Positions 61,901 to 64,000 of a stretch of DNA of 64,000 bases are shown one piece after another. Source of the stretch: Trissonchulus latispiculum. Lineage: Eukaryota; Nematoda; Enoplea; Enoplida; Ironidae. The notes under the pieces were generated by a model that saw nothing but the letters and a program-made list of their open reading frames with translations, was not told where the DNA came from and did not search any database. Position 1 is the first letter of the stretch. The number at the start of each line of letters is the position of its first letter. Location of the stretch: positions 1-64,000 of the forward strand of contig JASAND010011408.1 in assembly GCA_030248195.1 (NCBI GenBank). Reading direction: 5' to 3'. The position numbers were made by a program, and so were the translations under genes.

Positions 61901-62701
61901 ATGGAAACATTGTCTAAAAATTACCCAAAAATCATGAGCCCCTGCAGCCATAAAACCCCCGCAGGAAAAATTCCCAAAAAAATAAGCCAGCCATAATTAT
62001 GTGGACAGATTGTAATCTTGGATAATTATATATCAATCCTATGCAGCAAGCAACTTGTACATCCACCACAAAACGCATGCTATGCAACGCCATTCAAAAA
62101 ATAAGTCTCTACTACTATACTACAATGAGAATAGGAAAATATCAAAACGTGGACACCCAGAAATCTAACCAACCTTATTCACGCGACCGGTTTCGAGACC
62201 GGTGTGGTCCCTTCGTCAGGCGACTGACGAAGGGACCACACCGGCCTCGAAACCGGTCGCGTGAATAAGGTTGGTTAGATTTCTGGGTGTCCACGTTTTG
62301 ATATTTTCCTATTCTCATTGATATCTGTGTATCCCCCGTGGATCCGTGGACTGGTGTCTGTTTTGACTCTTTATTGTTCTGATACTACTATACTACAGCA
62401 ACAACAAGCCCTCTCTCATCAAGACAGTCTCAAGCTCAACAACATCACCATCATCAAGACACACCCCACCACTAAACTCTTCATCAGTTACAACGTGTAC
62501 GTACTGGTCAACTTTCACTTGATCCCACTCCCGGCGCCACTGCCCCGTGTTATCGTTCCGGGCTCGGGCCAGCCGGTCTCGGTCAATCTGTTCCCGTTCT
62601 TCGCGCCAGCACAGATACTCGTGGCGTTCCCGGCCGGTCATCTGCATTTCCAGATCGCGTTTGCTGGGCATGCCACCGCCGCCACCACGAAAATGATTGT
62701 C
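37559..62701 (-). CDS. CCDC9: CCDC9-family protein gene (5' end beyond window)
   Basis: The exon at 62505-62701 encodes MQMTGRERHEYLCW, EREQIDRDRLARAR and TGQWRREWD, which I recognise as the conserved core of CCDC9/CCDC9B. Downstream exons carry an Arg/Gly-rich segment and an acidic GEWEDVDEYEEDD motif, also in the expected CCDC9 order. The phase-consistent chain is 62505-62701, 43008-43030, 41175-41770, 39706-39838, 38422-38826, 37559-37920 (TGA). The N-terminal coiled coil is not visible and should lie past 64000. Human CCDC9 is reported as an RNA-binding, exon-junction-complex-associated protein; that function is carried over by inference. The intron between the first two exons holds a 13.1-kb provirus in the same orientation. 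Confidence 0.78.
38422..38826 (-). CDS. CCDC9: Ser/Glu/Asp-rich exon of the CCDC9-like gene
   Basis: Acceptor TTTTATTGTTGCAG, donor CTAG|GTAAGT. The translation includes NGRNESGSLSSSFAGLADSF, a DDDDDDDD run encoded by a GAT/GAC microsatellite (38530-38556) and MDAIEREMIAALDQNLLAAE, a likely helix. Both phases fit the neighbouring exons. Confidence 0.8.
38960..39440 (+). mobile_element. 3' fragment of the TTAA-ended MITE family
   Basis: From about 39000 it is colinear with 8752-9495 (GCGGAGGGACGTGTTTCTTGG, AACGTCCCTCGGCCCATATG, TAAAACGATGTATAAAGCTC) and ends GGATACCACCTCCTTAA at 39440. The 5' half is missing. It lies in an intron of the CCDC9-like gene, antisense to it. Confidence 0.78.
39706..39838 (-). 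CDS. CCDC9: Acidic exon of the CCDC9-like gene
   Basis: Acceptor CTCTCCATATTTTCTAG, donor CTTG|GTAGGA. It encodes IIKEERGSLDLGLDDAH, then EDEEEGEWEDVDEYEEDD and YTPEL. The Glu/Asp-rich stretch centred on EWED matches the acidic block of CCDC9. Phase 0 at the start and one base (G) at the end, completing Glu with the next exon. Confidence 0.8.
40437..40840. mobile_element. 404-bp TIR element with 5-bp TSD and G/C runs
   Basis: The termini CTGGGTTTACTTTA and TAAAGTAAACCCAG are perfect inverted repeats. CAGAA flanks both sides (40432-40436, 40841-40845). Subterminal GGGGGGGG...CCCCCCAC blocks follow on each side. Related G/C blocks occur near 43340, 45130 and 63610. No ORF of its own. Confidence 0.82.
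40851..40955 (-). CDS. Doubtful exon candidate in the CCDC9-like gene
   Basis: Acceptor TGACTTTTGAAG and donor CGAG|GTATAT bound an open GC-rich stretch encoding GGRPTSGGGPPPAPTPRRKK. It needs one base from upstream and leaves one, which fits neither 41175/41085 nor 39838. It is either an alternative exon with partners I did not find or a false positive beside the TIR element ending at 40840. Confidence 0.3.
41085..41129 (-). CDS. Possible 45-bp cassette exon of the CCDC9-like gene
   Basis: Bounded by TTTTTCTGGCCAG and GGAGGG|GTAAGT. Exactly 15 codons in phase 0-0, so it can be included or skipped without changing frame between 41175 and 39838. The product (HVRILSFSLAKISGG) shows no recognisable motif; the donor is excellent but the acceptor tract is short. 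Confidence 0.35.
41175..41770 (-). CDS. CCDC9: RGG/Ser-rich exon of the CCDC9-like gene
   Basis: Acceptor TTGTTGTTTTTCCAG, donor ACCAAG|GTTTGT. 596 nt, ending in phase 0. It encodes ESPRRSTGIHNLQRSPPERE, then a Gly/Arg-rich segment (GGNRGGKGGGPRGPRGPPRG), NNRRRSSDSSHGSSSQRSP and a Pro/Ser tail. RGG boxes usually bind RNA and are arginine-methylated (family knowledge). The exact 3' end is uncertain because several GT sites lie nearby. Confidence 0.75.
41832..42440. mobile_element. ~0.6-kb foldback element
   Basis: CGGCGATACTAAGGCAGACG at the left is the reverse of CGTCTGCCTTAGTATCGCC at the right, with about 300-nt arms meeting at a GCTTACA-rich centre near 42133. Complementarity is high throughout (for example CTAACGAAAAGCTGGATCC on both arms). 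A decayed partial copy occurs at about 42540-42740. Confidence 0.88.
43008..43030 (-). CDS. CCDC9: 23-bp micro-exon of the CCDC9-like gene
   Basis: A clean acceptor (TTGTTATTTTCAG) and donor (GAAG|GTATGT) bound 23 nt encoding DETPKNE. The first base completes the codon left by 62505-62701 and the last joins AA of 41770 to give Glu. Both phases fit, which supports so short an exon, but RNA evidence is absent. Confidence 0.6.
43031..45949. other. Intron of the CCDC9-like gene, no exon seen
   Basis: Contains G/C-run fragments at about 43365-43430 and 45120-45190 related to the TIR element at 40437, and a CTAAAGTCTGACCAAAAA motif at about 45411 shared with the foldback end at 916. Otherwise nothing recognised. 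Confidence 0.5.
45950..46395. mobile_element. Nested palindromic element
   Basis: The outer arms TGAGGTGACTCCAACGATATA (45958) and TATATCGTTGGAGTCACCTCA-like sequence (46360-46380) enclose an inner hairpin. There GCAATGATTTTTCAAACAAT (46013) pairs with its reverse ending near 46146. CCGGATTTTTCCGG palindromes sit inside. Confidence 0.8.
46396..46680. repeat. Iterated CCGGATTTTTCCGG palindromes with long G and C runs
   Basis: Three or more copies of AACCGGATTTTTCCGGTTTT followed by TTACCGGAAAAATC are separated by G runs of 7-13. A C run of about 20 closes the block. G-quadruplex or hairpin formation is plausible. Homopolymer lengths may be unreliable in the assembly. Confidence 0.8.
46681..47337. 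other. Intron sequence left of the provirus
   Basis: T-rich DNA without exons. The last 100 bp (TTGGGGGATTGGGTG...CCTGTTTGAAGG) may be a strongly diverged remnant of the foldback family at 12745-14018, whose right arm continues on the far side of the provirus. Confidence 0.4.
47338..48034 (-). repeat. 3' LTR (697 bp)
   Basis: Same length as the 5' LTR and apparently identical apart from the terminal-base difference noted there. It begins immediately after a polypurine tract. The intact TG...CA ends match integrase-processed LTR termini. Confidence 0.95.
48035..48050 (-). promoter_or_regulatory. Polypurine tract
   Basis: AAGCGGGGGACGAT on the minus strand abuts the 3' LTR. It is purine-rich apart from one C near each end and sits where the plus-strand primer is expected. 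Confidence 0.75.
48051..49180. other. Non-coding 3' region of the provirus
   Basis: About 1.1 kb between distal ORF 3 and the polypurine tract, with no ORF above 60 codons and no recognised repeat. It may carry RNA processing or export signals; none was identified. Confidence 0.5.
49181..49816 (-). CDS. Distal ORF 3: 211-aa protein with basic C terminus
   Basis: The ATG at 49816 follows an acceptor (AGTGTTTTTTGTTTAG, exon from 49825) by nine bases. The body is acidic with folded-looking stretches (EDLEEFVEFQDDMEYNLEGD, ALTVLFWTNWDGFEEEEQTK). It ends in a Lys/Arg-rich tail (GRKRLFLSRKRRLSV) that resembles a nuclear-localisation signal. It is the last gene before the 3' LTR, the place of nef-like or transactivator genes in complex retroviruses, a positional analogy only. 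Family unrecognised. Confidence 0.72.
   Translation of the reverse strand: MSSTLSNQAQQIFIITRCSAIAPLYKHFARARFATREDLEEFVEFQDDMEYNLEGDAVYGHKPCLLEDDSHPIGLLGKKFCVTKETLKMLAKATTPQEWVEIFNSITHEYRIEVGPFDLYTLTGEVFTTSILAEHPRNLALTVLFWTNWDGFEEEEQTKEMAILVAATVGVEPWYDHLPAGLKLLKAVLEDQELIEGRKRLFLSRKRRLSV
49817..49845 (-). promoter_or_regulatory. 3' splice site before distal ORF 3
   Basis: Element-sense GTGTTTTTTGTTTAG|ACTGCAAAA then ATG. Confidence 0.6.
50105..50923 (-). CDS. Distal ORF 2: 272-aa charged protein
   Basis: The ATG at 50923 lies two bases after a strong acceptor, GTTTTATTTTTATAG (exon from 50925). The N terminus is basic and helical (VRKLRDEWKEYVSITRQWKK, DKTRKLRLARADVAKRLKGY). The middle is acidic and probably disordered (EEEPKIIEEAHQEDAASDHS). 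The C-terminal 90 residues look folded (LPQYLRTMIRQDATEFEMAL, CTICLEQKDGKAVWENMKDY). There is no known domain I can name. The intact ORF over 819 nt in a T/A-rich element argues for selection. Confidence 0.72.
   Translation of the reverse strand: MVESTVRKLRDEWKEYVSITRQWKKSKDKTRKLRLARADVAKRLKGYKNTVYTQAVVKWVPRRVTQIGLPKKTQQKQPNEEEPKIIEEAHQEDAASDHSKEDEHPEIVLEVSDAEESKNDDISGRRLVREREVFPPDTTTKDRRPLLPTPKAQALPLMSVNLQPSQEDGFLTNPPRLPQYLRTMIRQDATEFEMALRKELLTTPVVPMAWVNDFLKHHETKYCTICLEQKDGKAVWENMKDYLKKLVLTIYREESRRAAGFPMDPKPGVSRR
50924..50945 (-). promoter_or_regulatory. 3' splice site before distal ORF 2
   Basis: Element-sense TGTTTTATTTTTATAG|CA then ATG. The polypyrimidine run and AG sit immediately against the start codon. 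Confidence 0.6.
51267..51626 (-). CDS. Distal ORF 1: 119-aa cysteine-rich protein
   Basis: ATG at 51626. Eleven cysteines, including two C-x2-C pairs (ECNTC, LCQNC) and one C-x-C (CSC), suggest a zinc-binding or disulfide-rich fold. No signal peptide or membrane segment. The open frame extends upstream 31 codons exactly to a 3' splice site (ATTTTAATTTGTTATAG, exon from 51719), with the in-frame TAG formed by the acceptor itself. Expression from a spliced RNA is therefore likely (inference). I do not recognise the family. Confidence 0.7.
   Translation of the reverse strand: MMTCTAAPIRQQCLTSQLECNTCQNKLKVSYTATARQDADPTAKELIKLTAALCQNCATRDYTSTLTLLQTSLTCPTNTNAHTFACSCPFRVQVYAFTDPLCESVTVKSVHENCPYLII
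51705..51735 (-). promoter_or_regulatory. 3' splice site before distal ORF 1
   Basis: Element-sense TTTTAATTTGTTATAG|AAAGACTCC; exon begins at 51719. The frame of ORF 1 is closed by TAG at the acceptor, so the reading frame exists only downstream of the splice. Confidence 0.6.
51999..54158 (-). other. env: Envelope (class-I fusion/F-like) region
   Basis: Residues about 742-768 are a hydrophobic signal-like segment (LLGLMIGILCLLTT). At 887-890 RQQR is followed by GLLKGIACLIESVFGG, the arrangement of the cleavage site and fusion peptide of errantivirus Env/baculovirus F proteins. A heptad-like region (about 915-1000) follows, then a Cys-rich ectodomain. A C-terminal membrane anchor (GLLAGEIGLLVLILLLGL, 1371-1388) and a cytoplasmic tail of about 65 residues end the protein. 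It is intact in this copy. Homology to F is by layout and local similarity, not alignment. Confidence 0.82.
51999..56630 (-). CDS. pol-env: RT end - RNase H - integrase - PWWP - envelope
   Basis: Open in the second frame from about 56630 to TAA at 51999. Numbering from the UUG at 56375 (1458 codons): RNase H 1-135 with D, E, D, D catalytic residues (ATDAS, EREAL, YTDHAPLKWL, HADALSR). Integrase HHCC finger about 240-281; catalytic D310, D370 and E406 in exact DD35E spacing; GPY module 545-580. A charged linker leads to a PWWP domain at about 627-716. An env region runs 740-1458 with signal-like, cleavage and C-terminal membrane segments. There is no stop or frame change between integrase and env, so env is either cleaved from a giant polyprotein or made from a spliced RNA; neither is shown. 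Confidence 0.93.
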   Translation of the reverse strand, partial: VLFLGHVVSPEGVAPDPDKIKAVENFPKPTRAKEVRSFVGLASYYRRFISDFAKTARPLHKLTEKDVNFAWSEECQKAFDTLKEKLTTAPILAFPDFKEVFTLATDASGYGIGAVLGQIKEGKEVVIAYASRSLSKAEVKYSTIEREALAIIWAVKYWRAYLYGRRFTIYTDHAPLKWLMTMKDTSSRLARWALQLMEFTFELKYRPGKANTHADALSRLNENSSEARALATIVATPDTLTLLGKIKAEQTADPDLKLLLSYVKEDYLPEDDKLARTVVLKSENYFVDKGILCHLWADYEGRRRTRSWVQIVVPKPLQAEVMEIHHDDVMSGHLGIDKTFDKVRRRFFWEGMYADIREWVRTCTTCATKKSPQYTVKMPLKPITAKEPFEILSVDAVGPLPTTDRGNKHIIVFVDMFTKWPEAFAVPDIKAETTARLFVEQIVTRHGAPSCLLSDRGSNFMSELMQEICKLLKTRKLNTTGYHPQTNGLCERMNKTIISIIAMYVSTDVKDWDIFLPYSLMAVRTSIQDSTKETPFFLVYGRDAYLPSDTDMREVIGDVPITDYSKEVVERITEAKTLVQENVKQAQEKQSFYYDKGVKEVDFKKGEKVWLHVPATQKGKPAKLCHMWKGPYEVLERPTPETATIGLVSGKKRKVKTVNVSRLKVCHEAQQKNKEPTMNAEQAETSGHRKEEMQNTSEISTTAASTVEEDYLKVNEVVWAKLKGFPLWPARIAEKSELDIQEPKKPGNWVLVQFFGDHKHTYIIKESCQPYYPKRDEMNLNKVKGTLRKAVEEADRYCHLPVALVLEQKQSKPQKQLKGTVKGRPTPLYNTLLGLMIGILCLLTTRVIAKAEVDVQASIDTDNIKLRPHYSTMLKKEGTLLNTHAYIQHFLILPIFNDKVRPVTLPPCPKVDNDTEQLIGIESLFSDMCKIATSLNESSHKVHDKLNHELHSLRVEAILTTEKGGEEKYKPRQQRGLLKGIACLIESVFGGCSDSTADTAAVKHALDVVAKSQHEFAVTITELNQDIISVSKLTMEGFHNVDEKVNLLGAAFDELTKKQDNFKDELKFVLKQNSLFGKLVQFQTQSMVNLVSWIAHIMHWHEQLDKAHALLRGIRSMHSGYLHTEIAPRKVLRRLVQELNEKLQPRSKQLLFSEGNVSSYYQTKVVHTIWHDTENFIICLRLPLAESTRKFTIWQLKTGAMPMPQKGHMMQIEPDHSYIAVNEDEGTYVLMKEAQYRECTGKAVKICKPIFPIYNLNQISCELALYSNAERDEVERICAIKFYKNRGQLQLFDLKNHTWFIATAESNWQLFCRNKAPVSLNACNQCVVTLPCGCGLATTSGDIPATDQGCQSKVDFNITTLHAFNVFIFDNVPDIDVSKSMHTFTSRRWKEWANDTTVLMKLQSLPASPNFTNTIKMLYDNEKEFKNKNRQLHEETKAAIEAIHNKNGVGAGWSYGLLAGEIGLLVLILLLGLKQIGTVGSFRLEKIDLTIPAQQKRDVAVNTEIIPPTLELSPLPELHPLEKVFVDHKNDATNPYVHTSAEA
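54228..54497 (-). other. PWWP domain fused after the integrase
   Basis: The signature VNEVVWAKLKGFPLWPARIA fits the first PWWP strands, with PLWP in the motif position and the KLKGFPxWPA context of LEDGF, DNMT3 and NSD proteins. WVLVQFFGDHKHTYII then matches the FFG-D/H strand and aromatic-cage region, and a helical tail (GTLRKAVEEADRY) follows. PWWP domains read H3K36me2/3 with DNA (established). Here it takes the place where chromoviruses carry a chromodomain. Confidence 0.9.
56618..59338 (-). CDS. gag-pol: gag - zinc knuckle - protease - RT (broken in RT)
   Basis: The first ATG gives MSSDESKANITSMEVAKFL; a UUG eight codons earlier is also in frame. Numbering from that UUG, residues about 25-200 are a retrotransposon Gag domain (YAAEVWESLP, ETVEDYARAIQRLAKRAYG). 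A coiled-coil-like stretch lies at 225-252, a CCHC knuckle (CNNCGRPGHIAIRC) at 287-300, the aspartic protease DTG at 438-440 with IIGTD at 505-509, and RT from about 700. RT motifs are RICVDYRDLN, MDLASGYHQI, MPFGLKNAPSTFQ and FIDD at 868-871, an F variant of YxDD. Gag and Pol share one frame with no recoding site. The frame ends at 56618 after a one-base deletion in an A-rich run near 56635-56640; the RT thumb continues in another frame. Confidence 0.92.
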   Translation of the reverse strand: MSSDESKANITSMEVAKFLISPRQIPVFKGEPSEDFDDFIGIFNRVSIVNGWAGEERAKMLPAFLQGYAAEVWESLPSGVQKGWDEVVKSMTEVLAKRNASLLSSELHRRVQKPEETVEDYARAIQRLAKRAYGSEIAGKAKDRLMREIFVNGLNKNIRRFVLSGKPDSFEDAVVRAKEQEGFEEMDKEGKLVARAVHFEDDQVKRSSKVTPEFNVLTENMKLQQELTNQLLQRLDELEAQVNRKEDRRGYQPSRSPSPRLQGSFSPRNRRTTDGRPICNNCGRPGHIAIRCRTRTESRNDVQPQRNPNPPPRRFTFRSGPDDPLRNYNRSPDVRRPNAEATRTTQHDAEITSNEVSSLREQNRRLIERLLLGRDQVPRQNSNSNPSCHMIRVSQPPLQCFESEGTLGGLGETPVVLGYACGIAAEMLIDTGSNVTLVNSTFLPNELLEKITKSGDILSLSGHSIDIVGRCPLRIQLGKETVEVTARVMKQCPFDVIIGTDTLKKFDARLDFNKGLLLLHNDQLPMTMNNVKEGEAEYFTRVSLPEDTRLLPQCEVIVKVETEFAPENAIGIIEPHMQLINKYGLLVTPSLVKVNNGYGWLRIANLDAEEIKLKAGMTLGTFEPVPVNSQVTQCMSTNTGYNPILENVDDINWLQSQIDLSDSVLSVPERQQLIGLLQNYEHIFAKNEMDLGHCTLVEHTINTGNAPPIRKRPYRIPESLKGEIKRQLEEMEKKGIIELSASPYAAPLVPVKKKCGAIRICVDYRDLNEATHGDYFPLPNVSETLDQLGGAQYFSTMDLASGYHQISVAEKDKEKTAFCSPFGLYQYTRMPFGLKNAPSTFQRTMELLFTGILSETCFIFIDDILVVSKTFKQHLKDLQEVFDRLKYANLKLKPKKCNFGKRKFCF
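59339..59593 (-). other. 85-codon ATG-less open frame leading into gag
   Basis: In frame with gag, from just after a TAA at 59596-59594 to the first ATG at 59338, there are 85 codons without stop and without ATG. The peptide looks protein-like: Ser/Glu-rich first (NTPNRSSSTSEVEDRSNSS), then aromatic/acidic (PEETFFYSEEELYNTF). It could be a non-AUG-initiated or spliced N-terminal extension of Gag, or a chance open leader. Confidence 0.55.
59730..59747 (-). promoter_or_regulatory. Primer-binding site matching tRNA-Phe
   Basis: On the minus strand the 18 nt TGGTGCCGAAACCCGGGA is exactly complementary to the 3' end of eukaryotic tRNA-Phe(GAA), CCA included. It starts 16 nt after the LTR end, a wider gap than the 0-8 nt typical of LTR elements. 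Minus-strand cDNA priming is the expected role. Confidence 0.85.
59764..60460 (-). repeat. 5' LTR (697 bp)
   Basis: Element-sense LTR start TGTGACGGAC and end ...GGTCCCA; the 3' LTR ends GGTCACA at the equivalent place. Reading both through, I see no other difference. The short inverted termini TGTGAC/GTCACA are complete in the 3' LTR and one base off here. The outer junction abuts a dispersed foldback repeat at 60461. Confidence 0.95.
60461..60665. repeat. Foldback-family arm interrupted by the provirus
   Basis: GTAGAAATTTTTAATTAATTATG, then GTCGGGCACATAAACGCGAC and CGCCAAAAAGTAGCCCAATC, match 13827-14015 almost base for base. The provirus therefore inserted into a pre-existing copy of the 12745-14018 element. 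Confidence 0.85.
60666..62123. other. Intron sequence, nothing recognised
   Basis: Short C-runs at 60650 and 60855, otherwise A-rich DNA without exon candidates. Confidence 0.45.
62124..62319. mobile_element. 196-bp near-perfect palindrome with hammerhead-like core in each arm
   Basis: AATGAGAATAGGAAAATATC pairs with GATATTTTCCTATTCTCATT, and complementarity is almost perfect to the centre near 62221. On plus, CTGACGA (62224-62230) is followed by GAAAC (62249-62253). The left arm gives the same pair on the minus strand. The GGGACC...GGTCTC segment between them could form helix II. It lies next to the CCDC9-like exon at 62505. Confidence 0.85.
62505..62701 (-). CDS. CCDC9: CCDC9-like exon with the TGRER/GQWRREWD core
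   Basis: Acceptor CGTTTGTTTAG and donor CCA|GTACGT on the minus strand. In phase 0 it reads DNHFRGGGGGMPSKRDLEM, then the diagnostic TGRERHEYLCWREEREQID and TGQWRREWDQVKVD. It leaves CA, completed to CAG by the next exon. This is the most conserved exon and the basis of the gene call. The reading frame remains open past the donor to about 62393, which is intron read-through. Confidence 0.85.
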
Positions 62702-62785
62702 CTAAACAAACGTATAAGCACAGTGGTGCATCAATACTATGCCAATCATATGCTTATTCTAGAGATTTTCTACTGGACAAGCGTT

Positions 62786-63147
62786 AGACATTTCGTTAAA
62801 TTCAGAGAAGTTCGCGAAAAAATTTCGTAGCGAACATCGCGAAATTATCAGCTAGCTAATTTGAGGGTTTTTCTCTATATCTACCAAAAATTAGCAAAAA
62901 ATTTATATAAAATCTAAGTTGGACTCCAGATTTGATGCCTTAAGCAAGTTCGCGAAAGCTTAGCGAAGTTCGCATAATTTACGCGACCTTAGTGAGGCAC
63001 CAAATCCTGAGCCCAAATTGGATTTTAAATTTTTTGCAATTTTTGGTAGATATGGAGAAAATCCCTCAAATTAGCTAACTAACAATTTCCCGATGTTCGC
63101 TACGTAGCCTTTTCGCGAACTTATCTAAATTTAGCGAAATGTCGCCC
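62786..63147. mobile_element. Foldback element, ~360 bp
   Basis: ACATTTCGTTAAATTCAGAG at the left mirrors CTAAATTTAGCGAAATGT at the right, with TTCGCGAA-rich arms and a centre near 62975. The arms have diverged more than those at 62124. Confidence 0.75.
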
Positions 63148-64000
63148 CTGTTTCGCGAAGTTCACGGAGTTTGCAAACTTCGCAAAAAAATTAATTTTGT
63201 TTTGAGCTATAACTGTGCATACAAATAACGCTATTTTCTGGCATATACTGTAAAAGCTGATTTTTATCACAGAAATGGGCAGATTTAGTTGTCATCAAGA
63301 AGGCAAACATTCAGTAAAAATCCCACAAATCCCCGGCGAATGCACTCTGTCCCCCCATCCACAGTAGAATAAGCACAGTCCTATACAGATAATGGTCCTG
63401 TCCTGTTTCAAACAAATGGGGCTTTGTCTTAGTGACTGCAGCAAGGCAGGCGTCAGAGCAAAGCACACATCAAAATGCAAGAGGCGGCGGCATCCCACAT
63501 TAACACCCCCCCCAATATCCTAAACTGGACGTATAGAACCTACACAATTACAGAGCCCTACGCAAACTCTCCCGTGAGGCTTCTGGTTTTGAATTAAACC
63601 CTGGCTTATCCCTAGTGGGGGGTGGGGGGCCGCCCCCCATTCGGCGACCTCCCCCCCATAACCCCAAAAATTCCCAAATTTTACCATTTTTACCGTAAAT
63701 TTTCAAAAAATTTTCCGGCTTCGCCCGATTTTTGACTAAATTTTCGCTATTTTAGCGTAAAAAACACCTAAAATTAGTCATTTTTTAGCAATTTTTAGCA
63801 GTTTGTACACAAAAACTCACAAAAATTCGAAAAAATTTTCTAAAAATATGCCCCCCATCGATGGGAGGGGCCATGAAGCCCCCCCCCATAAAAAAATTGC
63901 TAAGGGAGAAGTCAGAAACCGACCCTCTCAATGCATACAACGGAGGCCCCAGTATCTGTGGTGGATTTCTTACTTTCTTGCTTTGGGAGGGTCTCAGTCT
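63148..64000. other. Right edge, no exon recognised
   Basis: Contains another G/C-run patch (63615-63660 and 63850-63890) related to the TIR element at 40437. The upstream exons of the CCDC9-like gene must lie beyond the window. Confidence 0.5.

Overview
This is nuclear DNA from an animal, almost certainly an invertebrate. Both gene models are intron-split with GT/AG junctions. One encodes a CCDC9-family protein. The rest is dense with animal-type transposons: a Ty3/Gypsy element with env, hAT-like and TTAA elements, a CR1/Jockey-like LINE fragment, a tRNA-derived SINE and many long inverted repeats. I cannot name the species.

Layout. Positions 1-437 are a minisatellite. A plus-strand gene occupies at least 4568-18732: seven coding exons whose phases all agree, ending in two C2H2-like fingers and a stop. 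Its introns hold nested foldback and hAT-like elements. Positions 18.7-37.5 kb are intergenic: a dead LINE tail, an old direct duplication, a SINE and several hairpin elements, one containing a hAT-like insertion. From 62.7 kb down to 37.6 kb runs the minus-strand CCDC9-like gene (RGG-rich, acidic and C-terminal exons, one exon of only 23 bp). Its 5' end lies beyond the window.

The main object is a 13.1-kb LTR retrotransposon/endogenous retrovirus (47338-60460, minus strand) in the 19.5-kb CCDC9 intron, in the same orientation as the gene. It has 697-bp LTRs that look identical except for one base, an 18-nt primer-binding site matching tRNA-Phe, and a polypurine tract. It encodes gag, zinc knuckle, protease, RT, RNase H and integrase, then a PWWP domain fused in frame after the integrase, then a class-I-fusion-like envelope with no stop between integrase and env. 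Downstream of env are three further intact ORFs (119, 272 and 211 codons), each just behind a strong 3' splice-site consensus on the element's sense strand. This is the layout of a complex retrovirus with spliced accessory genes, built on a Gypsy backbone. One single-base frameshift in the RT breaks this copy.

How it may work (inference): the PWWP module could tether integration complexes to H3K36-methylated gene bodies, the job the host PWWP protein LEDGF/p75 does for lentiviruses. Insertion in the body of a conserved gene fits this. The three distal ORFs would be expressed from spliced subgenomic RNAs. I recognise none of the three proteins.
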